A stretch of DNA of 64,000 nucleotides, from assembly GCF_000712295.1 (NCBI RefSeq), contig NZ_JMKI01000054.1, positions 48,668 through 112,667 of the forward strand. The letters run 5' to 3'. The notes beneath the pieces were generated by a model, which worked only from the letters and a program-made list of their open reading frames with translations, was not told where the DNA came from and made no database searches. Made by a program: the position numbers and the translations under genes. This DNA comes from Synergistes jonesii. GTDB taxonomy: Bacteria > Synergistota > Synergistia > Synergistales > Synergistaceae. Positions 42,414 to 51,639 of the stretch are shown here, one piece after another. How positions within the stretch are numbered: position 1 is the stretch's first letter; each line of letters begins with the position of its first letter.

Positions 42414-44555
42414 TTGCTGCGTTTGGTCGTGAAATTTGTTATGCGTCTCTTCTTCGACGTCAAGGTAAAAGGATGGGAAAACTGGAAGAGCGCGGGCGGC
42501 GGCGTGCTTATCGCGCCGAATTACGTTTCTTTTATAGATCCCCTGATACTGGCGGTCTTTCTGCCTGAAAAGGTGCCCTTCGCGATAGAGCGGAGGCTCA
42601 CGAAGAAACGCTTCGTCAGCTTCTTCCTGCCCGTCGCCGAAACGCACGTGCTCGACGCCGACACGCCCCTTTCGCTGAAATATTTCCTCAATCTGCTGAA
42701 GAACGGTGGGCGCTGCGTGATATTCCCGGAGCTCCAGCCGACGACTATCGGCAACCCGATGAAGGTCTCGCCCGGCGTCGCTATGATAGCGGACCACACT
42801 AAGGCGAAAATCCTTCCAATACATATAAGCGGCACGGAGCGCACCCCCTTCTCGCGCATACAGCATAAGCGCGGGCTGCGCTTCTTCTCCGAAGTCACGA
42901 TAAACATCTTCCCCGTGACCACCCTCGACATTGAGGACGACCTCGCAGGCTCCAAGCGTAACGCCGCGGCGGGGCGCGCGCTCGAACGCATAATGGACGA
43001 AGCGTCGCTCATGGCGCGCCGCAAGGAGAAGCCCTTCTGGGACATCCTGCTCGACGCGAGAAAGGAATTCGGCGGCAATGTGCGGATATTCAGCGACGCG
43101 GGCGCGAAGCCCGTGACCTATAACGGCTTTATCACGCGCATACTGCTGATAGAGGAGGCGCTGCGCGCGCAGAACTTCGGCGAGACGAACATCGGCGTGC
43201 TGCTTCCGACCTCCCTTGGGGGCGTCGTCACGATGTACGCGCTGCAGAAGCTCGGCAAGGTCCCGGCGATGCTGAACTTCTCGCTCGGCCCGCGCGCGCT
43301 CGTCAACTGCTGCCGCACGGCGTGCCTCAAAACGGTCGTCTCGTCGCGAAAATTTATAAATATAGGCAAGCTCGAGGCGCTTTCTAATGCCATAGAAGAG
43401 GCCGGCATACGCATATTCTGGCTCGAAGACGCCGCCCCTCTGATCACCGCCGGCAGGAAGATCTCGGCCGCGCTGCGCGCGCCCTTCCTGCGCTCGCAGC
43501 CCGTCGACCCCGAGGCCGTCGAAAAACCGGCGGTCATACTCTTCACCTCGGGCTCCGAGGGCGCGCCCAAGGGCGTAGTGCTGAGCTACAAAAATCTGAA
43601 CACGAACCACGCGCAGATGTTCACGCGCGTCGACTTCTACCGCTCCGACCGCGTGCTGAACGCGATGCCGATATTCCATTCCTTCGGCCTCTGCGGCGTC
43701 TTCATGCCGGTCTCCCTCGGCTTCTTCGTCTACCTCTACCCCTCGCCGCTGCACTATAAGACTATCGCGTCGATATGCTACGACGAGCGCATCACGCTGC
43801 TTTTCGCGACGGACACCTTCCTCGCCGGCTACGCCAAGGCCGCCGGCGACAACTACGACTACGCGACGATGCGCCTTCTGATACAGGGAGGAGAAAAGCT
43901 CAAAGCCTCGACGCAGCAGATATGGTTCGAGCGCTTCGACACGCGCATCACGGAGGGCTACGGCGTTACCGAAGCGGCGCCGGTCGTCGCGAACAACTAT
44001 TTCGCGCATCACAAGAGCGGCACCGTCGGCACGATCGTCGCGGGGCTCCGCTACCGCCTCGAGCCCGTCGACGGCGTCGGCGACGGCGGCAGGCTGTGGC
44101 TCAAAGGCGACAATATCATGCTCGGCTACCTGCGCATAACGAACCCCGGAGTGCTCGAACCGGTTAAGGACGGCTGGTACGACACCGGCGACATAGTGCA
44201 TATCGACGACGAGGGCTATGTCACGATACTCGGGCGCGCGAAGCGCTTTGCGAAGATAGGCGGCGAAATGATCTCGCTGGCTTCGGTGGAAGAGGCGATG
44301 TTCGAACTGTGGCCGGACGACCAGCATGCCGTGACGATGATGCACGGCGCGAACCGCGAGACCCTGACCGCCGTGACGACGAGAAGCGGCCTGAAGCGCG
44401 AAGAGCTGCGTCAGAGGCTTTCCGAAATAGGCATGGCCGAGATAGCGATTCCCAGGAAGCTGCTGTATATGGAAAACATCCCGCAGCTCGGCAACGGCAA
44501 GACCAGCTACGCGGAGCTCGACGAGCTGCTGAGAAACATGAACGCCGACGAATGA
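42414..44555 (+). CDS. Aas-like acyltransferase/acyl-ACP synthetase fusion with altered acyltransferase site
   Basis: A fusion of an N-terminal lysophospholipid acyltransferase-like domain (about residues 1-200) and a C-terminal AMP-forming acyl-activating domain, as in Escherichia coli Aas. The adenylation part is intact: TSGSEGAPKG, EGYGVTEAAP, YDTGDIVHID and a final GNGKTSY with the catalytic Lys. In the acyltransferase part the usual HX4D motif reads NYVSFID, so position 37 is Tyr, not His. The usual FPEGR block reads FPELQ near 104. The start is taken as TTG 42414: GGAGGGG lies 6 bp upstream, and the resulting 713 residues match Aas. ATG 42366 is an alternative. It is divergent from the NeuD-like gene. 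Confidence 0.87.
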   Translation: MLRLVVKFVMRLFFDVKVKGWENWKSAGGGVLIAPNYVSFIDPLILAVFLPEKVPFAIERRLTKKRFVSFFLPVAETHVLDADTPLSLKYFLNLLKNGGRCVIFPELQPTTIGNPMKVSPGVAMIADHTKAKILPIHISGTERTPFSRIQHKRGLRFFSEVTINIFPVTTLDIEDDLAGSKRNAAAGRALERIMDEASLMARRKEKPFWDILLDARKEFGGNVRIFSDAGAKPVTYNGFITRILLIEEALRAQNFGETNIGVLLPTSLGGVVTMYALQKLGKVPAMLNFSLGPRALVNCCRTACLKTVVSSRKFINIGKLEALSNAIEEAGIRIFWLEDAAPLITAGRKISAALRAPFLRSQPVDPEAVEKPAVILFTSGSEGAPKGVVLSYKNLNTNHAQMFTRVDFYRSDRVLNAMPIFHSFGLCGVFMPVSLGFFVYLYPSPLHYKTIASICYDERITLLFATDTFLAGYAKAAGDNYDYATMRLLIQGGEKLKASTQQIWFERFDTRITEGYGVTEAAPVVANNYFAHHKSGTVGTIVAGLRYRLEPVDGVGDGGRLWLKGDNIMLGYLRITNPGVLEPVKDGWYDTGDIVHIDDEGYVTILGRAKRFAKIGGEMISLASVEEAMFELWPDDQHAVTMMHGANRETLTAVTTRSGLKREELRQRLSEIGMAEIAIPRKLLYMENIPQLGNGKTSYAELDELLRNMNADE

Positions 44556-44620
44556 CGCGGCGCCCAGCTTAAACCTGAAACGGAAAATCAGCCGCAGCTT
44601 TTTTGGCCTGCGGACGATTT

Positions 44621-45511
44621 CTACTGAAAATACGCCGTCAGCTTTTCCAAGAACAGCCCCGCCGCCGGGGAGAAGAGCTGATGTTTTTTCCATATGATAT
44701 CCAGCCCAGAATCTATCCTTGGCTCGAGCGGACGGAAGCAGAGCGCGCTTTCCTCGGATGTGTTGACGAGCTTGTCGATCGTAACGGCGTATCCTATCCC
44801 TTTTTCCGCCATGATCGCGGCGTTGAACACAAGGTTGAATGTCGTAACGATATTTAACCTTTCAAATTCATCGCCAAACCACGCGATGAATTCGTTCCCC
44901 TCTTTTTTGTCCGCAATCGCCTGCCTGGAACAGATAAGGGGCAGCTCCGTCAGGTCTTCTCTGGTTACGCGGCTTTTTGACGCGAGCGGAGAATCCTTGC
45001 GCATAACGACGCCCCACGTATCTGTGGTTGGAATGTGGAGGCAGTCGTATTTAAGCAGATCGGCGGGCTGGATGATGATGCCGAAATCCAAAAAGCCCTT
45101 ATCGAGGCGTTCCGTCACGTCGGCCGCGTTTCCGCTGTAAAGATGATAGTGTATGTCCGGGTAGTCCTTTCTGAGCTCGCCGATCACATCAGCGATCAAT
45201 TTGATCGCATCCGTTTCACCTCCTCCAATATAAATGTCTCCGGCGACGCTGTTCCCCATCGCTTTGAACTCGTCTTCTGTTTTGTCCACCATAGCGATGA
45301 TTTCTTCCGCCCGCTTGCGGAATATGAAGCCCTCTTTCGTCAGGGTCATATTGTGGCTGCCCCGCGCGAACAGTTTTTGACCAAGTTCGTCTTCGAGTTC
45401 TTTGATCTGCCGCGAAAGCGTAGGCTGTGTGATATGAAGAAAATTGGAAGCATTGGTGATGCTGCCTTCCCGCGCAACGGCCAGAAAATATCTTAACACT
45501 CTGATTTCCAT
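44621..45511 (-). CDS. LysR-family transcriptional regulator
   Basis: A DNA-binding regulator, 296 residues. The N-terminal winged helix is MEIRVLRYFLAVAREGSIT with ASNFLHITQPTLSRQIKELE at residues 20-40. A linker helix and a periplasmic-binding-like effector domain (IYIGGGETDAIKLIADVIGEL onward) follow. It is divergent from the alpha/beta hydrolase gene, the normal arrangement for a LysR regulator and its target. The palindrome AGCAAA-N6-TTTGCT in the gap is a candidate site. Confidence 0.93.
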   Translation of the reverse strand: MEIRVLRYFLAVAREGSITNASNFLHITQPTLSRQIKELEDELGQKLFARGSHNMTLTKEGFIFRKRAEEIIAMVDKTEDEFKAMGNSVAGDIYIGGGETDAIKLIADVIGELRKDYPDIHYHLYSGNAADVTERLDKGFLDFGIIIQPADLLKYDCLHIPTTDTWGVVMRKDSPLASKSRVTREDLTELPLICSRQAIADKKEGNEFIAWFGDEFERLNIVTTFNLVFNAAIMAEKGIGYAVTIDKLVNTSEESALCFRPLEPRIDSGLDIIWKKHQLFSPAAGLFLEKLTAYFQ

Positions 45512-45584
45512 CTGAATCCCCCCGAGCGGCTGAAGCGATAATTCCAGAACAGCTCCAGTATATTAGCCTGCGATATGCCTGTCA

Positions 45585-45602
45585 AGCAAATCAACGTTTG
45601 CT
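45585..45602. promoter_or_regulatory. Candidate LysR binding palindrome
   Basis: AGCAAA-TCAACG-TTTGCT, with an overlapping AATCA/TGATT symmetry extending it. It lies 75 bp upstream of the LysR gene in the divergent gap; the rest of 45512-45817 holds no gene. Confidence 0.4.
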
Positions 45603-45817
45603 GATTAGGTAATTGCTATTTCAATTTGCCAAATCTATAATTTGCCTGTAAGGAGTTCACGGAAACAGAAAGAACTGCACGGGGAGCAATACAGAATAGA
45701 TCGTATATATGCACGATCTGTTCTCCGCAGAAAGAGGACAGAAGATGACGGTGGTAAATAAAATGACGGGCTTTGATCTCAAAGCGTCGTAAGAAAACAA
45801 AAATGGAGGTTGATAAA

Positions 45818-46882
45818 ATGGGAAAGATATTTGTATTTACACTGGCCGCGCTGCTGGCGGGAAGCGCGGCGGTCGGCGTCGCGTCGGCGAAAGCGGCAGA
45901 CGCTGCGGAGGATGTCCAGAAATTGACGAACGACAGCCGTGTATTCAGGATAGACCCGTCCGTCCAGGTCAGGGTGGTACGCTTCCACAATCGCTACGGC
46001 ATCGACCTGACGGGTCATTTATATCTGCCCGGGGACTTCAGCGCGGATAAAAAGTATGCGGCGCTTGCCGTCTGCGGTCCGTTCGGAGCCGTTAAAGAGC
46101 AGGTTTCCGGCCTCTATGCCCAGGAGATGGCAAGGCGTGGCTATGTCGCGCTGGCCTTCGACCCCTCTTTTACAGGCGAGAGCGGAGGCAGCGTCCGCGA
46201 TGTCGCCTCGCCCGAGATCAACACGGAGGATTTTTCCGCCGCGGTAGATTTTCTGTCCGTACAGGATTGCGTAGACCAAAAACGCATCGGCGTTATCGGA
46301 ATATGCGGCTGGGGCGGCATGGCGATCAACGCCGCCGCCATGGATACCAGAATCAAGGCGACTGTAGCCTCGACCATGTATGACATGACGAGAGTTACTG
46401 CGAACGGGTATTTTGACAGCGCTGACAGCGCCGACGCGCGTTTTGAGATGAAAAAGGCCCTGAACGCGCAGAGGACCGCCGATTACAAGAAGGGCGGCTA
46501 TGAGCCCGCAGGAGGAGTGCCGGACACTCTTCCAAAGGACGCGCCGGACTTTGTGAAGGATTATTATGCCTACTACAAAACGAAGCGTGGTTACCATGCG
46601 CGTTCTGTGAACTCAAACGCCGGCTGGAACAAGACGTCTTCGCTTCCCTTCGTCACCATGCCGATACTTGCCTATGCCGGAGAGATCCGCAGTGCGGTGC
46701 TCCTCGTCCACGGCGAGAAGGCGCATTCGAGGTACTTCAGCGAGGACGCCTACAAACAGCTGACCGGCGGCAACAAGGAGCTGTTCATCGTACCCGGCGC
46801 TAACCACACCGACCTTTACGATCAGATGGACAAGATCCCCTTTAAGAAGATCAGCGCCTTCTTTGCGGATAATCTGAAGTAA
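45818..46882 (+). CDS. Exported alpha/beta hydrolase (dienelactone hydrolase/YcjY-like)
   Basis: A 354-residue secreted hydrolase. Signal peptide MGKIFVFTLAALLAGSAAVGVASA. The alpha/beta fold shows a lid-free core with ALAVCGPFGAVKEQ (oxyanion region), YVALAFDPSFTGESGG, and the nucleophile elbow GICGWGGMA, which places Cys where Ser is usual. LLVHGEKAHSRYFSE and PGANHTDLYD give the Asp and His region. Family members act on esters, lactones or cell-wall D-Ala esters; the substrate is unknown. ATG 45818 has GGAGG 8-9 bp upstream. It is probably controlled by the divergent LysR gene. Confidence 0.85.
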   Translation: MGKIFVFTLAALLAGSAAVGVASAKAADAAEDVQKLTNDSRVFRIDPSVQVRVVRFHNRYGIDLTGHLYLPGDFSADKKYAALAVCGPFGAVKEQVSGLYAQEMARRGYVALAFDPSFTGESGGSVRDVASPEINTEDFSAAVDFLSVQDCVDQKRIGVIGICGWGGMAINAAAMDTRIKATVASTMYDMTRVTANGYFDSADSADARFEMKKALNAQRTADYKKGGYEPAGGVPDTLPKDAPDFVKDYYAYYKTKRGYHARSVNSNAGWNKTSSLPFVTMPILAYAGEIRSAVLLVHGEKAHSRYFSEDAYKQLTGGNKELFIVPGANHTDLYDQMDKIPFKKISAFFADNLK

Positions 46883-47509
46883 GTCGCACAGTAAAAAACG
46901 CATAGAGGAGCCGCTACGCCGGGAAACGCAGTAACGCATATCCCGCGGCCGCAGAATCGATAGGCAATTTTGCTCGGCGCTCCGCCGAACTTGAGATATG
47001 CCGCTCTTTCTTTATGTCAAAAATATGAATAAAACATGAAGCGAAAATCAGCCGGAGTTTGTCCCCGGCCGATTTTTATTCGAACCTTTCCTAGCCGCAC
47101 GTGCTGTGTCCGATACTTTAAATAAGCATATGTCGGGTTTCATCCTATTGCCATGCCATGTGCACGATGCCTCGGCCTTCGAGCATATTGATTGAGTCTG
47201 GAATCAAAAATATGACGGTCATTACAAACAAGGAGATCGGCTCTTTCTACGTTTTTTGGCGTCCCTTAACTACATTTCTTTAATGTCGGTTTATTCCATA
47301 TAACAGTAACCTTAAATTGCGCACGTCCGGTTTGTTGCAAAGACATCCGGTAGGGGCAGTAGGAGATTTTCTTGCCTGTCTTAAAAATATCCACAAGGCA
47401 AAAATAAACAACGGCTGGCACAAAAGTGAAATTACAAAAGGTACCCATGTGTTGTTGAAAAAGCTCGGTATTGATACTACTTACTTTCATAATTTATGAA
47501 AAGTTGAGG
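46883..47509. other. Intergenic region at the composition boundary
   Basis: Over 600 bp without a supported gene. It holds the hydrolase terminator at 47046. To the right the DNA becomes distinctly A+T-rich. Short ORFs near 47317 have no family resemblance I can defend. Confidence 0.5.
47046..47078 (+). terminator. Intrinsic terminator after the hydrolase
   Basis: AATCAGCCGG and CCGGCCGATT pair with one mismatch around a 9-nt loop, followed by TTTTTATT. Confidence 0.72.
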
Positions 47510-48226
47510 TTAAGAGTCAAATATCTTTGAGCCCATAACAAAAAAAGCTTTCTTTAATTGATCCGCTGTTGCTAACACATGTCTTGTAGCTATGATCCTC
47601 GCAATTTCCGATTCTTTTTCAACCATTGCACGTAACAGTTTTTCGTGATCTATAATTGAATGATGAGACTGTGGTGCATCCAAATATTCAGTTTTCGGTT
47701 TTTTTTCGCGGCAGAACCTATCATAATAAAATATATAAAGCTCAGACCTCAAAAATATGGATTGTGATGTTCTGATGAGGTAATCATTTTGCGAAGCAAT
47801 CATTATAGAGTTATGAATCTCTGCATTAATTTTATTATAGGCTAACGCGTCCGCTTGAGAATAGATCCCCTTTTCCATTTCAATGAGTTTTTCCAGCTGT
47901 CCTATCTGATTGTTCGTCATGTTTTTTGCCGCTTCATATGCGGCAAATCCTTCTAGATTAGCGCGAAACGAGAACAGCCTTTCCATATCATCCAATGTTA
48001 AAAATGGAACCATACAGCCTTTATTGGCCTGCATCTCCAAAAAACCCTCGGCAGCAAGTTTTTTCAACGCGCTTCTTATCGGAGTCCTGCTCATTCCAAG
48101 CTCCTGTGCGAGATCTACTTCCAAAAGCTTCTCTCCAGGGAGATATTTATGATCTATTATCAGCTGGACAATAGCTTTTGTCGCACGATCTTCCGCGGTG
48201 CATAAAATTCCCACTATTTTTTTCAA
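47510..48226 (-). CDS. GntR-family regulator, FCD (FadR) subfamily
   Basis: A 238-residue regulator. The N-terminal winged helix has LPGEKLLEVDLAQELGMSRTPIRSALKKL at residues 29-57, followed by LAAEGFLEM. The helical FCD ligand-binding domain contains INAEIHNSIMIAS with a metal-binding His, and HSIIDHEKLLRAM. The start is TTG 48226: GGAGGAG lies 8 bp upstream and no ATG fits better. It is the last gene of a three-gene unit with the NhaC-type transporter and the saccharopine-dehydrogenase-like enzyme, and probably controls the palindrome-covered promoter at 51203-51230. Confidence 0.9.
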   Translation of the reverse strand: MKKIVGILCTAEDRATKAIVQLIIDHKYLPGEKLLEVDLAQELGMSRTPIRSALKKLAAEGFLEMQANKGCMVPFLTLDDMERLFSFRANLEGFAAYEAAKNMTNNQIGQLEKLIEMEKGIYSQADALAYNKINAEIHNSIMIASQNDYLIRTSQSIFLRSELYIFYYDRFCREKKPKTEYLDAPQSHHSIIDHEKLLRAMVEKESEIARIIATRHVLATADQLKKAFFVMGSKIFDS

Positions 48227-48344
48227 GAGTTACTCCTCCAGTGCTGTCACTCCTGTACCATTTGTACATATCATAACATACAACAAAAAGAAGACGTCAG
48301 TTTCGCAAAAAGTGAAACCGACGCCCTTAAATATTTGTAAATGT

Positions 48345-49889
48345 TTACTTATCATTCATAGCTTTCATAATTTTTTGATGCACACCTATTCCCCACAGCT
48401 TGCTGCAGAGAAATGTAACGATTACTACACAAACAATTGTAAATACTAGCAATATGGCGGCGCTGCTGACCCAATAAGAAATTGTATATACGACAAGGCC
48501 GATAACTCCTATCATAATGGAATAGGGCAACTGTGTCTTTACATGTTCAATGTGGTCGCACGCTGCCCCCATAGATGCTATCAACGTAGTGTCAGAAATT
48601 GGTGAGCAATGATCGCCGAATATAGCTCCGCTGAAAATAGCGGCCAAAGTAACGATCATAGGGGCTCCAAGACTTATCGTCATTGGGACCCCTATAGGAA
48701 CCAGAATAGCCATCGTCCCGTAGGAGGTGCCGGTAGCAAAGCTAATGACACATGCTGCAAAGAAGAACATCGGCGCGACCGTAAAAGGCGGAAGGCTTCC
48801 CTCTACCATATGGACAATATAGCCAGCTGTACCCAAATCTTTGCATATAGAGCTCAAAGACCAAGCAAAAAGCAACGTCATAACGAGAAAAAGGTTATTT
48901 TTCATCCCGTTCATATAAATATCAAATGTTTCTTTGAAGTTGCGTATTTTATAATATATCATGAGTGTAAAGCATATCATTCCTCCAATAAAATATCCTG
49001 TTGTAAGGCCGGTTCGGATGTTTATCCCTAAAGTCTTTTTATAAGGAAAGCCATTGGCGATAAGAATTACGAAGAATATAACGAAGAGCGCCAATATTGG
49101 GAAAACAACTAAAGACATCTTAGGCTTCGCATCCTTTGAGAGCGCCGGGGGGTCCCCCAGCCCCATAGGTTGTGCATGTGGCCAATGCAGTTGCCCCGTG
49201 GTAATCACGCGCTCTTCGGCTTTAGCCATCGGGCCAAAGTCAATACCTAAGAAAGCGATGAGAGGAACCAGCAGGAGCGTACCAATGCAATAAAACTGTA
49301 GAGGTATTGTCTGAAGAAAAGCATCCCATACGGAAAGCGGTATATTGTGAGCGGCAAACTCCTTTTCCATGCAGCTCATTGCGAAGATGCCAAAACCTGA
49401 TATTGGTACAAGCATACAGACCGGAGCAGAAGTAGCGTCCACGATCCACGCAAGCTTTTCGCGGCTTACCTTTAATTTATCTGTGATCGGCTGGAATATA
49501 GGGCCGACTAGCATACCGTTCGCAAAATCTGAAAACCATATGATCAGCCCCAATATCCATGCTCCCAGTACGGCTTTTTCCCTGCTGTTTATACGTTTCG
49601 TGGCGCTCAACGCCAATGCTTCCGCGCCGCCGGAGCTCGTCACCAGCATAACCATTCCTCCGATAAAAAGTACGAGTACAATCACGCTAGCGTTATAACC
49701 ATCAGCCGCTTGTTTGAATAAAACATCCCTGAATACTGCTGGCACTGCGTAGAAAATATTTCCATTGAAAAGGATTACTGTCCCCAGCAAAATACTTGTA
49801 AAAAGTGATACCAAAACATTCTTTGTCACAATTGCTAATATTATAGCAAGGGCTGGCGGCAATATAGATAGAAAACCAAAATTCTCCAT
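48345..49889 (-). CDS. NhaC-family Na+/H+ (or amino-acid-linked) antiporter
   Basis: A multi-helix inner-membrane transporter of the NhaC/ion-transporter superfamily, 514 residues. Conserved parts: SILPPALAIILAIVTKNVLVSL, IIWFSDFANGMLVGPIFQPITDKLKVSREKLA, DATSAPVCMLVPISGFGIF, and GAIFGDHCSPISDTTLIASMGAACDHIEHV, the last being the family hallmark. ATG 49889 is preferred to ATG 49898 because the AAAGGA site would be too close to the latter. Members exchange Na+/H+, malate/lactate or amines. Co-transcription with an amino-acid-type dehydrogenase suggests it carries that enzyme's substrate or balances ions. Confidence 0.9.
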   Translation of the reverse strand: MENFGFLSILPPALAIILAIVTKNVLVSLFTSILLGTVILFNGNIFYAVPAVFRDVLFKQAADGYNASVIVLVLFIGGMVMLVTSSGGAEALALSATKRINSREKAVLGAWILGLIIWFSDFANGMLVGPIFQPITDKLKVSREKLAWIVDATSAPVCMLVPISGFGIFAMSCMEKEFAAHNIPLSVWDAFLQTIPLQFYCIGTLLLVPLIAFLGIDFGPMAKAEERVITTGQLHWPHAQPMGLGDPPALSKDAKPKMSLVVFPILALFVIFFVILIANGFPYKKTLGINIRTGLTTGYFIGGMICFTLMIYYKIRNFKETFDIYMNGMKNNLFLVMTLLFAWSLSSICKDLGTAGYIVHMVEGSLPPFTVAPMFFFAACVISFATGTSYGTMAILVPIGVPMTISLGAPMIVTLAAIFSGAIFGDHCSPISDTTLIASMGAACDHIEHVKTQLPYSIMIGVIGLVVYTISYWVSSAAILLVFTIVCVVIVTFLCSKLWGIGVHQKIMKAMNDK

Positions 49890-49922
49890 TAACCTCATTC
49901 CTTTCTTTTGCGGATAGATTAT

Positions 49923-51158
49923 TTACTCATCTAATTCGTATTCCTTGTGCGTTACGATTATTCCCCGTTTTTCCAATTCCTTTACAGTTTTGATAAATGG
50001 CATCTCTACAGGTGTTATCATTCCCCCTTCTCCCAGTTCGCCATTGAGTGCCATCATTGCCCCCATACTTACAACAAAACCGACTGTTCTCGTCATTGAC
50101 GTATATCCGCTAGTTAAATCTTTTTTATCTATTATTTGATATATTATGCGAACCTTTTTACCCCCCCTCATTCCCTTTACATCTACGCGCGTCAGTGTTA
50201 CATCCTGTTCATCGTCTTTATAAAAAAATTGTGGCTCAGCTGAAAGTATTGCGGCAATAAAGGGGATTTTATCTACTGACACACCGTGCACGGTAACTTT
50301 TTCATCTTTCAAAAAGCCACAGTTTGCAAAGACGCGCCAAAAAGCACAGTGCCCTTTCCAACGGCAGACATAACGGCCCATTGACCGAACTTGATTTCTT
50401 ATACCGAGCTCTTCTGCAAGAGCTGCAGAATCACCGTTAGGGAAACATTCCAGGACCCCGCCAAGTTCGTCTATCGAAAGAGTATGAATGTTCTTATCAA
50501 AAAATATTTCACCTGGTTCTATATCCACGACTTTGCTGTCTTTTATGATTCTGGCAGGGCGATAGTATGAGCGCATTACCCCCTCGACGGTCCATGTAAA
50601 CTTATAAGAAATAGGATTATCGGCGGCCTTAATATCTGGGAAGCCTGCCCCATAAGAAATAAAATCTTCCACACTGTCATACTGCCGCACCGCCTCGCCA
50701 GCCAACAGCAAATCAAGTCCGGGATCAAGACCGCATTGAGTGAGAACAGTTATCTTCTTTCTTTTTGCCTCGCATGCAAGCTTCTCCAAGCGCTTTTTTT
50801 GCCGCTGGCGCGACTCCTCATCGTTACAAAAATTTCCCATATATGAAGCACAAGTGTAATTTGTCCCCATCTCCACGGCAAGTTCTGCCATTGGCAGGGC
50901 AAAATCTCTTGGAAGAAGGCAAATTACTATATCGACGCCTCGTATTGCGGATTCTAAAAGAGGCCTATCTGTAATGGTACCCTTTATAGGCACAATAGCC
51001 GGCGACACAGAATCAAATTTATTCAGAGCTTCTTCTAAGTCCTCCCTGTTGTCGAGGACACGAATTTCTTCAAAGTCGCCAAATTTAATTAAGTCATATA
51101 GCGCGCCATGTCCTTGTAAACCAAAACCCATTAGAAGGGCTTTCTTTTTCATATTCAT
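49923..51158 (-). CDS. Saccharopine dehydrogenase family protein
   Basis: A cytoplasmic NAD(P)-dependent oxidoreductase of the saccharopine dehydrogenase/homospermidine synthase-like family, 411 residues. The Rossmann motif is LLMGFGLQGHGALYDL near residue 8. LRDFALPMAEL-like and TCASYMGNFCND segments follow, and LTQCGLDPGLDLLLAGEAV near residue 135 is a family landmark. ATG 51158 has AGGGGTG upstream; a second ATG lies two codons on. Members act on secondary-amine amino acids (C-N bonds between an amino acid and an oxoacid). It is first in the operon with NhaC and GntR genes. Confidence 0.87.
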   Translation of the reverse strand: MNMKKKALLMGFGLQGHGALYDLIKFGDFEEIRVLDNREDLEEALNKFDSVSPAIVPIKGTITDRPLLESAIRGVDIVICLLPRDFALPMAELAVEMGTNYTCASYMGNFCNDEESRQRQKKRLEKLACEAKRKKITVLTQCGLDPGLDLLLAGEAVRQYDSVEDFISYGAGFPDIKAADNPISYKFTWTVEGVMRSYYRPARIIKDSKVVDIEPGEIFFDKNIHTLSIDELGGVLECFPNGDSAALAEELGIRNQVRSMGRYVCRWKGHCAFWRVFANCGFLKDEKVTVHGVSVDKIPFIAAILSAEPQFFYKDDEQDVTLTRVDVKGMRGGKKVRIIYQIIDKKDLTSGYTSMTRTVGFVVSMGAMMALNGELGEGGMITPVEMPFIKTVKELEKRGIIVTHKEYELDE

Positions 51159-51202
51159 TTTAACACCCCTAATATTAAATTGTATCCATTTGCCTATGCG
51201 TA

Positions 51203-51230
51203 ATTTTATTATATACCACGTTATTGTCAA
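51203..51230 (-). promoter_or_regulatory. Promoter of the saccharopine-DH/NhaC/GntR operon
   Basis: Minus strand: TTGACA (51225-51230), 16-bp spacer, TAAAAT (51203-51208), about 45 bp before the start codon. Confidence 0.65.
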
Positions 51231-51239
51231 GTGGTATAT
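51211..51239. promoter_or_regulatory. Operator-like inverted repeat over the promoter
   Basis: ATATACCAC (51211-51219) and GTGGTATAT (51231-51239) are perfect 9-bp arms with an 11-bp spacer that contains most of the -35. TGGTATA half-sites fit GntR/FadR-type operators, so autoregulation by the gene at 47510 is likely (inference). Confidence 0.55.
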
Positions 51240-51639
51240 ATATTGTTTTTTGTGGATGGCATAAGATAAAAATATGAATTGTTTTATTTTAATAAAATAA
51301 AACTTGCTTATACGTGATTTTTATTTGTTATAAATAGCAATGTTGATAATATTACTTAAAAATTCACAAAAACTATTTTTATAAAAAATTCATGATATTG
51401 TTATATGTATAATAATTGGTTTGAAAAATAGGATACATAGTATAATTTTAAAACATATAGATGTATACATTTTATGTCTTTTTGTATAATTTTCTACTTG
51501 GTAATAATACTTACAGCTACTACATCAATTGTTGCTGAAAAAGTCCATAAACGTAGCAATAATCTGTGAAAACTCGTAATAATGGAGTAAAATATACATA
51601 TAAAGTTTGTAATTATCAGAAAAAATCATGCTAATAAAG
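51240..51639. other. A+T-rich intergenic stretch without a gene
   Basis: About 400 bp of very A+T-rich DNA with many stops in all frames. Nothing is recognised except the left edge of the IS5-type remnant that follows. Confidence 0.5.

Noticed and set aside
42342..44693. 783-codon minus-strand ORF opposite the Aas-like gene
   Set aside because: Antisense shadow; the plus strand has intact adenylation motifs.
47266..47499. Short ORFs on both strands between the hydrolase and GntR genes
   Set aside because: No ribosome site, no recognisable family and overlapping frames; treated as non-coding.
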